DNA from: Bacteroidota bacterium
GTDB taxonomy: Bacteria > Bacteroidota > Bacteroidia > J057
Reading direction: 5' to 3'
DNA: 15,634 nt
Assembly (NCBI GenBank): GCA_003696875.1
Contig: RFHL01001307.1
Coordinates: 1 to 15,634 of the forward strand
How positions within the stretch are numbered: position 1 is the first letter of the stretch; each line of letters begins with the position of its first letter. Below are positions 8,581 through 15,511 of the stretch, one piece after another. The notes under the pieces were generated by a model. It made no database searches, was not told where the DNA came from, and saw only the letters and a list, made by a program, of their open reading frames with translations. Both the position numbers and the translations under genes were made by a program.

Positions 8581-9180
8581 TCAGGGCTCGGGAAACACCC
8601 GATCCAGGTCGATCTCCCAGCCGGGAAACACCAATGACGGAACCCGATCGCCGCGCAGGTAGGGGCGCTGCCGCCCTTCAAATTTTCCGGCTTCGGTGCG
8701 GTGGTACACCATCAGGGTCTGCGCGTGGGGGTGAATGATCCAGTATTCCTGCACCCCGGCGTGCTGGTATAGGTCAAATTTCTCGGTAAAGTCCTTGCGG
8801 GAGGTGCTGGGCAAAAGAATCTCAATTACCCATTCGGGGGCACCCAGACACCCGCGGGCGTCAAGTTTGGCAGGGTCACAGACCACGCAGAGGTCAGGTT
8901 GTACCACGGTATTGATCTTGTCATCCTGCACCCGCTCCGGCGGCAATGGGAGCCACACGTCAAAGGGAGCAAAAAATACTTTGCCCGGCTTTCCTTCCAG
9001 AAAGGGATCAATTTGTCGAAGGAGGCGTCGTGCCAAGCGCTGATGCTCCAAATTCGGAGCCGGGGACATCCGATGAATATGTCCCCGGATTAACTCCACC
9101 CTCTCGGTGAAGCGCCAGGTGAGGTAATCCGCATAGGTGTAGCGGGCATTGAGGTCAAGCTGATTCAGGTCCGTGATCAT
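8581..9180 (-). CDS. Uma2 family protein (DUF820, PD-(D/E)XK nuclease fold)
   Basis: This is a 199-residue protein of the Uma2 family, a restriction-endonuclease-like fold that is abundant in cyanobacteria and some Bacteroidota. Substrate and role are unproven. Visible family landmarks are YTYADYLTW near the N-terminus, ERVELIRGHI (E29, with the Glu-x-Ile/Leu-x-Gly start), NLEHQRLARRL helix (43-53), VQPDLCVVCDP (acidic D96), PEWVIEILLPSTSRKDFTEK (E120 and K134), then the YQHAGVQEYWIIHP segment. These match the D...E-x-x core of the fold, although the classical E-x-K is replaced by E-I-L, as is common in Uma2. Length is normal (about 180-200). The start ATG at 9178-9180 places the motif normally. 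It may be co-transcribed with the sulfatase 62 bases downstream, but no functional link is evident. Confidence 0.9.
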   Translation of the reverse strand: MITDLNQLDLNARYTYADYLTWRFTERVELIRGHIHRMSPAPNLEHQRLARRLLRQIDPFLEGKPGKVFFAPFDVWLPLPPERVQDDKINTVVQPDLCVVCDPAKLDARGCLGAPEWVIEILLPSTSRKDFTEKFDLYQHAGVQEYWIIHPHAQTLMVYHRTEAGKFEGRQRPYLRGDRVPSLVFPGWEIDLDRVFPEP

Positions 9181-9308
9181 GGGTGGGGGAGGTGGGATTG
9201 ATTCCCCAGGGTTTTGGGTACGTGTCTGACCAGTCCATAGGTTTATTTTTCAGGAAAGAAGTCCTCCCTTCGGGTTTTGAAAATCGGTACTTATGGCCCT
9301 TTACGGGT

Positions 9309-9447
9309 GTACGTCAATTTTCTATAGCGAAAAAATGCGAGCGCTTCGACGGGCTTCCCGGTGCATTGGGGCATTTTTTCGGTGGTTGAGCCGGTTGGTG
9401 AGCCTGTCGAAACAGTCGAAGCCCTGAAAAAATGCCATCTGACGTAC
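9309..9447. repeat. 139-base nested inverted-repeat element (MITE/REP-like)
   Basis: The element is bounded by perfect 8-base inverted ends, GTACGTCA (9309-9316) and TGACGTAC (9440-9447). Inside, the sequence GAAAAAATGC occurs at 9329-9338 and 9426-9435, with its reverse complement GCATTTTTTC between them at 9371-9380. The central arm could therefore pair left (11 pairs, 9328-9338 with 9371-9381) or right (11 pairs, 9370-9380 with 9426-9436), but not both at once. Further complementary words are CTTCGAC (9344-9350) with GTCGAAG (9415-9421). The GAGCCTGTCGAAAC-like core resembles short palindromic repeats I recall from many environmental bacteria. No coding potential is seen. It lies just downstream of the 9457-10365 gene and could help end its transcript. 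The rest of the 9181-9456 gap shows nothing else recognisable. Confidence 0.75.
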
Positions 9448-9456
9448 CCCCCCCCA

Positions 9457-10365
9457 TTACTGCCCACCGAGACTTTGATTATACTTGTCAATATGGCGCC
9501 TTATCGCCTCTTTATCCTCCAAGGCGATCCCCTCGGCCATCATGCCCATAGCCACGGTTTTTGCGGGCCCCCAGTTGGACGCATCCTGCGACCGCTCGAA
9601 AAACGTCCCTTTCAGCTCATCCACCAAGGTGCAGAGACCGGCTACGTTCTTCATTTCGCCTTTCTGCTCCATAAACCAGAAAAACTTGATCAAGATCTCG
9701 GGGTAGGATTTGAAAAAATCGGGCTCCGCCGTGAGCTGTTTGGGGATAAGGTCGAGCAAGAGGCTCTGTACCGTGGCTTGGTCGAAATCTTTAGGCCGCT
9801 CCCGCTCATATTGCCAGGCATGGCTCATAAAGCTGAAGGCGACATGTTCGGCATGTTCTCTCTTGTTCCTAGGGAGCTTTCGGACGTCATGGCTGCGGGC
9901 AAACTCTTTGGCCCAAGCTTCCATGGACGGTCCAAAGGTTTGGGTTTCCAGGCCGAAGTCAGGGCCGACGTCATTATCAACCTCTCCCCAGCCCCATTCC
10001 TCCTGCTCGAGCTCAAGTTTTCCAAGCATGTAAAGGACCGAATCAATCCGTTTTTCAATTATGGAGATGGCTTCCTCTTTGGATAGAGGAAATGTTCGAA
10101 CGGGGGCTGGTTCTAGAAAGTCTTCATCTACTGGAACTTCCCAGCATGGCGCGCCATGTTCCTGCGTGATTGCGAGCCATTGATCAGCCAAGAGGAGGAT
10201 TGCCTCCGCGTCTAGGGCAAGGAAGGTACCTTCCCCATCAATTTCTAAAAAGGTTCCGTACCCATCAGGTATTCCCATATTCAGGTATTTCTCTGCATGC
10301 TCATCACGCAAGCGCACACTTTGCCCCAAGGCAAAAGGGGAAGAGGTTTTCTTTTTCTTGGCCAT
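9457..10365 (-). CDS. Hypothetical protein, lower G+C than neighbours
   Basis: I do not recognise this 302-residue protein. It starts MAKKKKTSSP, has no signal peptide or membrane segment, and is probably cytoplasmic. It has an N-terminal unit of about 60 residues (LGQSVRLRDEHAEKYLNMG, then a beta-rich stretch and LLLADQWLAI), an acidic middle (LELEQEEWGWGEVDNDVGPDFG, a block rich in Glu, Asp and Trp), and a helical C-terminal half (LLLDLIPKQLTAEPDFF, IKFFWFMEQKGEM). The start is the ATG at 10363-10365. The frame stays open 29 codons further to 10452, but that stretch is basic and unlike the rest. A hand count of five 60-base lines gave about 47% G+C, against about 73% in three lines of the sulfatase and the broken lipoprotein gene, so recent acquisition is possible. 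A run of nine C (9447-9455) sits directly after the stop codon. The coding call is firm; the function is unknown. Confidence 0.75.
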   Translation of the reverse strand: MAKKKKTSSPFALGQSVRLRDEHAEKYLNMGIPDGYGTFLEIDGEGTFLALDAEAILLLADQWLAITQEHGAPCWEVPVDEDFLEPAPVRTFPLSKEEAISIIEKRIDSVLYMLGKLELEQEEWGWGEVDNDVGPDFGLETQTFGPSMEAWAKEFARSHDVRKLPRNKREHAEHVAFSFMSHAWQYERERPKDFDQATVQSLLLDLIPKQLTAEPDFFKSYPEILIKFFWFMEQKGEMKNVAGLCTLVDELKGTFFERSQDASNWGPAKTVAMGMMAEGIALEDKEAIRRHIDKYNQSLGGQ

Positions 10366-10463
10366 GGTTTGGTTAGGCTGGGAGTAGAATTTGAGAGAGT
10401 TGTCTTTTCTTAAGATGGCGTTCCTTTTCCAGAAAAAAAAGTCCGCATGCATTCGTACCCTCC

Positions 10464-12616
10464 CTACTCATACCGAAACCAGACGGTCGCCTTACAGGCC
10501 TGATCCACCTCGGCCTGCACCCAATGCGCGCTGTAGCCCGCCGGGAAGGTATGACGCATCGTTTCTCCTGCCTTCAAGGCAAAGGTGCGGTAAGGGACCG
10601 GATCGGTGGCGTAATGGGCGGGATAAACCACAGCGTCAGCTGCACGTCCTGGTCGGCGCGCATCTCGACCGCCTTGCGGTCGTAGCCGGTCATGAGATAC
10701 CGGTCCGAGCGCTGCCCCGCCCGGACGGATGTATCTTTCCAGACGCCACCCTCGCCCCGGGGCTTGCCCAGCTTCCAGAGGTCGTCGATGGCTCCGGCCC
10801 AGAGGGCGACTTTGCCCGAAGGATCGCGGAGGAGGTGGGGCGAATCGGGGGCCTCGGCCTGTACACCGCTGAGCAGCAGTAGGCCGTTCCAGGTGGCAAA
10901 GTCGCTGATCAGCCGGTTGTGCGTCGCCACGGGCCGCATCATGTCGTAGCGGGGCTCCTCGCCCACGATCTCCAGCGGCAACTCATAAAAGGTGTCGTGA
11001 ATGTTGGCCAGGGCGCGCTCGGATTGCAGCTCGCGGACCCGCCGCAGGGCGTCCGCAGGATAGCTGCCCTGCCCCTTGGGCAGGCGCAGGCGGCCCGCCT
11101 CGGTGTCCAGATAGACCGAGGCTTCGTCTTCCCCATAAATCAGCTGGGGCATTTCGTAGCGCGCCCAGGGGAGCGGTTCGGTCCCCATCGCCCGCAGGGC
11201 GCTGCTGCCGCGCAGCCCTTCCTGGTACGTAAGGGCAAATTTGTCCAACTCAAAGGCGGTCTTTGCCTGAAATCGTCCCGCCGCGATTTGCCCCGCAAAG
11301 ACCGTCAGGTTCCAGTTGTCGTGGTTGGGGTAAAGCTTGGTGTGGGGCACCGCGCCGGGGGCTTCAGCCGGGGCCAGCCCGGCGAAGAGGTCCGCCTCCG
11401 CCCGGTCCGGATCGGACTCGGTCAGGTGAAAGGTGGCCGTCAGTCGCACGTCCTGCGCGCTGCGCAGGCGAATCCATTCGGCGGTTTCGGCCGCGTCAAA
11501 CAGCACATATTCATAACCATCGGCCGGCAGGTCAACTGTCCGCAAGGGCTCCCATTGGCCGTCTCCTCTACGGTCCACCTCCAGGTGGACCTGCGTGGCC
11601 TGAGTCCCATGGTTGCGCAGGTGCAGCACCCGCTGGTCAAAGCCGGCGAACAGGAAGGGGAGCGAAGGGGCCTCGGTTGCTTCCGCATCTTCCAGCCAGA
11701 TCGACCCATAGGCCGAACGGGGGCCCCAGTGTTGCAGGTCTTCCCATTCGCCCATCCAGAGGTTGGATTGGGGCTGCCCGGCCAGGGGGTTGCCCTGTAT
11801 GCTTACTTCATCGGTGGCGAGGACCAGTTTGCCATTCCAGTGGAGGAAATCCGGGATGTAGCGCAGGTGGGAGCCCAGGGGGCGAATGCCGGCCGTTTGG
11901 GTGGCGGAGAAATCGCCGGGGAAGTCGAAAAACATGCCGTGCATGTCCATCAGGAAGCGCCCGTCCTGGACCTCCCGGATGCGGGGCCACTCGGTAAACC
12001 AGCCGTGGCCAGGGTCGTTGTTGTAGGTGGCTTTGGGTAGCAAAAAGGTGGACCATTTGCCCTGATCCATGACCTTGAGCCGCAGGGCCCGCTTGTCCCA
12101 GCCGATCGCCCAGAGGGGCGAGTCGTCGTCCGGCACGGCATGGATGCCGTGGCGGGTGGTCACATCGGTAAACTGCTTGCGCTCAATGACGCGGTAATGC
12201 GCCCCATCGTACTCGGCAAGAACCCCCAGCTTTTCTGGCCACAGCATACCGGTGCTGTTTGCCTGCCATTTGGCCACCTGATCGCGGCCCCCGCCATTGT
12301 TGGCGAGGATGAGCTTAGTTGACCATATAGAGCTTGCCCTGCCACTCGGCCAGCGCCCCGATGCCGCATTCCCACTGCCCGGCCAGGCGATCCGCTTCTT
12401 CATAATGCGGGACGTAGCTCTGCCGCTGATCTGTCCGGCTGTGGGTATAGGTCGTCAGGTGCGGATAGACACCGCTGATCTCATAGCTGCCGCTGATGCG
12501 GCCGTAGTGGCCGCCTTCGGGGGTGTAGGTGGCAGGGCTGGGGCATGGTCCTTCGGACCGGCACAGGCGCTGAGCAGGCAGGTAAGGCCAAGGCCTAGGA
12601 TGAGGGCGTCGTTCAT
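10464..12616 (-). pseudogene. Lipoprotein gene of unknown function broken by three single-base frameshifts
   Basis: Reading from ATG 12616, the frame starts with a lipoprotein signal (GLTCLLSAC, Cys18), then changes phase near the G run 12540-12543, at 12319-12320 (TAA follows at 12317-12315), and at the G run 10620-10622. Restoring one base at the first and third sites and dropping one at the second gives 2154 bases, exactly 718 codons, ending VWFRYE at the TAG 10466-10464. The joined product has about 717 residues. It shows an internal duplication: one half holds SHLRYIPDFLHWNGKLVLA, SNLWMGEWEDL and FLFAGFDQRVLHL; the other holds THNRLISDFATWNGLLLLS, VALWAGAIDDLWKLG and YLMTGYDRKAVEM. The last repeat also aligns WIRLRSAQDVRLTATFHL with WVQAEVDQACKATVWF across the third break, which supports the corrected frame. 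I do not recognise the family; a beta-propeller-like surface lipoprotein is a guess. It is either a young pseudogene or an intact gene with sequencing errors in short runs. Confidence 0.85.
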
Positions 12617-12751
12617 GAGGGGAGTTCGGAGCGAATGGAGAAAGGGCGTAACTGAGGAGGAAAGAGCACATTTTGAGCTTTTTCTCCCAACTTAGGAAAA
12701 AGTGACTCCGGGTCGCCAGGGAATGCGCGATCCATGCCTATTTTGAGGCCT
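12617..12751. promoter_or_regulatory. Divergent promoter region between the broken lipoprotein gene and the AraC gene
   Basis: These 135 bases separate two divergently read genes. The only structure I see is a short inverted pair, CTTTTTC (12678-12684) and GAAAAAG (12696-12702), with an 11-base loop. AraC regulators often act from such divergent gaps, so this could be an operator, but no direct-repeat half-sites are obvious. No convincing promoter boxes were found. Confidence 0.35.
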
Positions 12752-13600
12752 ATGAAAACCCTGACCTTCGAAACCCGCAAGTACGGGCGGGAGCTGCTGC
12801 TCGACGCGGTCGATGAGCAGGACATCGACTTTGTGGACGACGAACTGGTGCTGTCTTTCTATGCGGTCTTTTTTATAAATGAAGGTTCGGGCACGTATCA
12901 GCAGGATTTGTTCGATTTTCCGGTCCGGCCGCATCAGGTGATTTTCATTCGTCCTTCGCAGGTCAACGTGGTAAAAGATATGCAGGTGGACCGCTGTCAA
13001 CTGATCGTCTTTGAGAGTGGATTTCTGGATGAATTTTTTGTGGATCACAACTTCATCCACCGTTTTCGCTGTTTTCACAGCCTGGAGGCCCCGCCGCAGC
13101 TGGAGCTGGAGGCCGCGACCTTTGACAAATACTATGAGCTGGCCCGGGACATCAAGGAAGAGATCCGCGCGCTCTCGCCCGACAGCCCGCACATCCTGCG
13201 GTCGCTGATCTACTACCTGCTGGTCAAACTGGACCAGCACTACGCCCTCCGCTACGGCGTGCGCCGCAGCAATGTGGCCGAGGCGCCCCTGCTCGAGTTC
13301 CAGAAGCTCCTCTTTACCCGCATCCGCCAAAACCTGACCGTGGAGGCCTATGCCGCCGCACTTCAGATCAGCCGGGTACACCTCAACCAGCTGTGTCGCC
13401 GGTATCTGGGCAAAACCGCCAAGCAGGTTATCGAGGCGCATTTGCTCTCGGAGATCAAAAAGGAGATCAAATACGGAAACAAGGATGTGGCGGAAATCGC
13501 CTACGACTTTCACTTCTCGGCTCCCTCCAACTTTTCCCGCTTCTTCAAGCGGATGACCGGCATGTCGCCCCAGCTTTTTCGGGATCGCTTATCAAAATGA
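12752..13600 (+). CDS. AraC family transcriptional regulator
   Basis: This is a 282-residue cytoplasmic DNA-binding regulator. The N-terminal half (about 30-110) has the cupin-like pattern of ligand-sensing AraC proteins (FFINEGSGTYQ, then FPVRPHQVIFIRPSQ). The C-terminal 88 residues (195-282) hold the two helix-turn-helix units. The first is LTVEAYAAALQISRVHLNQL with RRYLGKTAKQVIEAHLL; the second is DVAEIAYDFHFSAPSNFSRFF and FKRMTGMSPQLFR, which matches the AraC signature well. The ATG at 12752 (MKTLTF) is preferred; an in-frame ATG at 12734 would add six residues. The effector is unknown. The gene is divergent from the broken lipoprotein gene and lies 84 bases before the ABM-like lipoprotein gene, so either could be a target. 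Confidence 0.93.
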   Translation: MKTLTFETRKYGRELLLDAVDEQDIDFVDDELVLSFYAVFFINEGSGTYQQDLFDFPVRPHQVIFIRPSQVNVVKDMQVDRCQLIVFESGFLDEFFVDHNFIHRFRCFHSLEAPPQLELEAATFDKYYELARDIKEEIRALSPDSPHILRSLIYYLLVKLDQHYALRYGVRRSNVAEAPLLEFQKLLFTRIRQNLTVEAYAAALQISRVHLNQLCRRYLGKTAKQVIEAHLLSEIKKEIKYGNKDVAEIAYDFHFSAPSNFSRFFKRMTGMSPQLFRDRLSK

Positions 13601-13684
13601 TACGCCCTTTTTCGCTCTGATACAAGGTGCTCCTTTGCCAACCTGATCTTTGCATGACTGTTTATTTTCACCTAACCAACTGTC

Positions 13685-14446
13685 ATGCAGACTTTACGAA
13701 TGATGGCGATCTTGCTGGTCATGGCCGCGAGCCAGATGGCCGCTTGTCAGCCAAAGCCCAAGGAGCCTACACCCGATCTATCCGATGACGTTTTTGAATT
13801 GGCGATCCGCCGGGTCAATCCCGGCCAAAGCCTGGCCGGCTTCACCGCTGCCCGCGATGCCTTTGTCGCCAAGCTGATGGCCGAGGCAGGCACGTCCAAC
13901 GACCGCGAAGTGCAGCCTTTTTTTGATTTTCTGGGAACCGGCCTGCCGCTGGACAGCGTCTACATCGGCATGACCCAGTACCAGGACGCCGAGACCTTTG
14001 CTGCCCTGGGGCAGTCTCTCGCTGGCATCCCGGAAGCCGCCCCCTTTATGGGCGCCTTTACTCCGCTGGTGTTCGAGGCCCTGCAGCCCATCGCAGGCTA
14101 TGGCCCCGTCGACTTGTCGACGGTCGCGCCCCTGGGCAGCGGGCAGGTGCTGGAGATTGCGGTACGGGACCTCTCGGCCTATGCCAACCTGGACCAGGCC
14201 GACTACGAAGCCAAGCGTGATGCCTTTTTGGCGCTGCTGGCGCAGCAGCCGGGCTTTGTGCAGGAGATTCAGTGGCAGTCTATTCTGAATCCCACCATTG
14301 TGGTTGGTATGACGGTCTATGAGAGCCAAGCCGCCGTCACGGCCATCAACAGCGATCCCGCTTTTGTCCAGAGCGAGGAGGCGATGAACTTCATCGGCAG
14401 CTATCCGCCCACCGTCTTCGGGATGCTCAACACGGTCCTCAAGTAA
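13685..14446 (+). CDS. Lipoprotein with two ABM-like (dimeric alpha-beta barrel) domains
   Basis: This is a 253-residue predicted lipoprotein: a hydrophobic N-terminus ends in a lipobox-like MAAC with Cys21. The mature part has two related domains. Domain 1 (about 36-135) runs VFELAIRRVNPGQ, FTAARDAFVAKLMAEAG, SVYIGMTQYQDAETF and APFMGAFTPLVFEALQPI. Domain 2 (about 155-253) runs VLEIAVRDL, YEAKRDAFLALLAQQPGFV, IVVGMTVYESQAAVTA and FIGSYPPTVFGMLN. The beta-alpha-beta-beta-alpha-beta order, with a helix rich in RDxFxxxL, resembles the antibiotic-biosynthesis-monooxygenase / dimeric alpha-beta barrel fold. This is judged by eye from the pattern, and catalytic residues are not evident. The next gene is a paralogue only 26 bases away. 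A promoter is expected in the 84-base gap after the AraC gene, but I could not fix its boxes. Confidence 0.8.
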   Translation: MQTLRMMAILLVMAASQMAACQPKPKEPTPDLSDDVFELAIRRVNPGQSLAGFTAARDAFVAKLMAEAGTSNDREVQPFFDFLGTGLPLDSVYIGMTQYQDAETFAALGQSLAGIPEAAPFMGAFTPLVFEALQPIAGYGPVDLSTVAPLGSGQVLEIAVRDLSAYANLDQADYEAKRDAFLALLAQQPGFVQEIQWQSILNPTIVVGMTVYESQAAVTAINSDPAFVQSEEAMNFIGSYPPTVFGMLNTVLK

Positions 14447-14472
14447 CATTTCACCGCTTCACCGCAAAAAAC

Positions 14473-15099
14473 ATGGTACAAGAAATCGCTATCCGCAAAG
14501 TAAAAGCCGGGCAAGAGGAGGCCTTCAAAGTCGCCCGTCGCGCCCTGATCCAGAAGCTCAAGGCCCAGGAAGGGGTGGAAAAAGACTGGGAGTTCCAGTC
14601 CTTTTTCACCATGCCTGAGCCCGATGATGCCGATGTCTTCGTGGGGATGACCCGCTACGATTCGGTGGAAACCGTGCAGCGCATTTCTGGTGCGCTGATG
14701 CAGTCCCCAGAGGCGGGGGCCTTCTTCTCGACCTTTGACATGAAGGCCTTTGTGCTGGTGCAGCCCGCCGACGGCGGGGACTTCCGGATGGAGGACTACG
14801 TGCAGCCTGGCCATGTGCTGGAAGTGGCTGTTCGGGTGCCCAAGGCCGGGCAGGAAGCGCAGTTTGACGCCCTGCGGAAAGGCTTTTTTGACCAGGTCGC
14901 GGCGCAGCCCGGCTATATCTTCGACCGGGAATTTCTCGACCTGCAGTCGGGCGACAAGGTAGTGCTGATCGGCTGGGAGAGCCAGGCTGATTTCATGGCC
15001 GCGCTGGGAGTCTTGCAGACCCGGCCCGAGATGGGCGCCTTTTTTGGCGCCATCGAGGCCAAGGCCTATCAGGCGCTGACCTTCAGCACCAACGATTAG
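14473..15099 (+). CDS. Two-domain ABM-like (dimeric alpha-beta barrel) protein, paralogue of the preceding lipoprotein
   Basis: This 208-residue protein lacks a signal peptide and so is probably cytoplasmic. It starts directly in domain 1 (VQEIAIRKVKAGQEEAFKVA, FVGMTRYDSVETVQ, AGAFFSTFDMKAFVLVQPA; about 2-100). Domain 2 (about 115-205) follows with HVLEVAVRVPKAGQEAQF, GFFDQVAAQPGYI, VVLIGWESQADFMAAL and MGAFFGAIEAKAYQAL. The IAIR(K/R)V...GQ start and the (F/Y)xGMT(R/Q)Y core are shared with the preceding lipoprotein, so the pair arose by duplication. In both, the two domains also resemble each other. The 26-base gap contains TTCACCGC twice in tandem, and no terminator, so the two genes are probably one operon. 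Function is unknown: the fold includes monooxygenases and small stress or binding proteins, and a heme- or quinone-type active site cannot be pointed out here. Confidence 0.8.
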   Translation: MVQEIAIRKVKAGQEEAFKVARRALIQKLKAQEGVEKDWEFQSFFTMPEPDDADVFVGMTRYDSVETVQRISGALMQSPEAGAFFSTFDMKAFVLVQPADGGDFRMEDYVQPGHVLEVAVRVPKAGQEAQFDALRKGFFDQVAAQPGYIFDREFLDLQSGDKVVLIGWESQADFMAALGVLQTRPEMGAFFGAIEAKAYQALTFSTND

Positions 15100-15121
15100 G
15101 CACAAACATGAAATCCTTTTT

Positions 15122-15149
15122 GGGGAAGCTGGCCATCGCCAGCTTCCCC
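15122..15149 (+). terminator. Intrinsic terminator-like hairpin after the ABM-like pair
   Basis: GGGGAAGCTGGC (15122-15133) and GCCAGCTTCCCC (15138-15149) are perfect reverse complements of 12 bases with a 4-base loop. A short T run follows (15150-15152) and another T run precedes the stem (15117-15121). It begins 22 bases after the stop codon of the second ABM-like gene, the normal place for an operon end. The T tail is short, so ending may be partial. Confidence 0.75.
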
Positions 15150-15205
15150 TTTGCTGTGAATATGGGGGGATTTGTCCCTTGTGAAGGCTCCTCAAACCTT
15201 CCGTC

Positions 15206-15511
15206 ATGGCCCTCCATCCGTATTCCCCCGACTGGCCGCAGCAGTTTGCGGCCATCTGGGAAAACCAGCCGCCCATCCTGAACACCGGCGAGCTCTTTGC
15301 CATCACCGAGCATCCCCGCTACAAGCTTGAGGTAGGGGCCCCTGAGACCGACAACCTGGCCCGGATCTACGCCCAGAAGTGGGTCGACTTTTTCCGCCAG
15401 CTGTGGGAGGCTTTTGTGCTCCTGCGGCAGACGGATCTCCTGCCCAGAGAAAAAGCGGCCAATACCTTTTTCCGCGGGCGCAGTTGCGCTTTGTCCCAGC
15501 GAAAAAAATAA
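15206..15511 (+). CDS. Hypothetical protein of 101 residues, 3' end inside the terminal inverted repeat
   Basis: I do not recognise this protein. It starts MALHPYSPDWPQQFAAIWEN and continues with IYAQKWVDFFRQLWEAFVLL, a likely amphipathic helix rich in aromatic residues. There is no signal peptide or membrane segment. G+C content and codon use match the neighbouring plus-strand genes, and it is read in the same direction 106 bases after the preceding stop, beyond a terminator hairpin, so it is probably a separate unit. Its last 14 or so codons (from 15469; CALSQRKK) lie in the left arm of the perfect 75-base inverted repeat. If that repeat is an artefact, the true C-terminus is still likely correct, because the left arm continues the gene. 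The start is the only ATG near the beginning of the open frame. Confidence 0.55.
   Translation: MALHPYSPDWPQQFAAIWENQPPILNTGELFAITEHPRYKLEVGAPETDNLARIYAQKWVDFFRQLWEAFVLLRQTDLLPREKAANTFFRGRSCALSQRKK

Noticed and set aside
10366..10452. Longer N-terminus for the 9457-10365 gene
   Set aside because: The added 29 residues are basic and unlike the rest, whereas the ATG at 10365 gives a normal MAKKKK start.
12315..12671. Separate small gene of 118 codons on the minus strand
   Set aside because: Only its part from about 12540 to 12318 looks like protein, and this joins smoothly in sense to the flanking frames of the broken lipoprotein gene.
13601..13684. Bacteroidota promoter (TTTG / TAnnTTTG) before the ABM-like lipoprotein gene
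   Set aside because: TTTG at 13634 and TATTTTCA at 13663 are present, but the second box has two mismatches and the spacing is about 25 instead of about 19.
15108..15280. Small plus-strand frame starting MKSFLGKLAIASFPF
   Set aside because: Its first codons are the terminator hairpin, and the frame then overlaps the start of the 15206 gene in another phase with no protein-like character.
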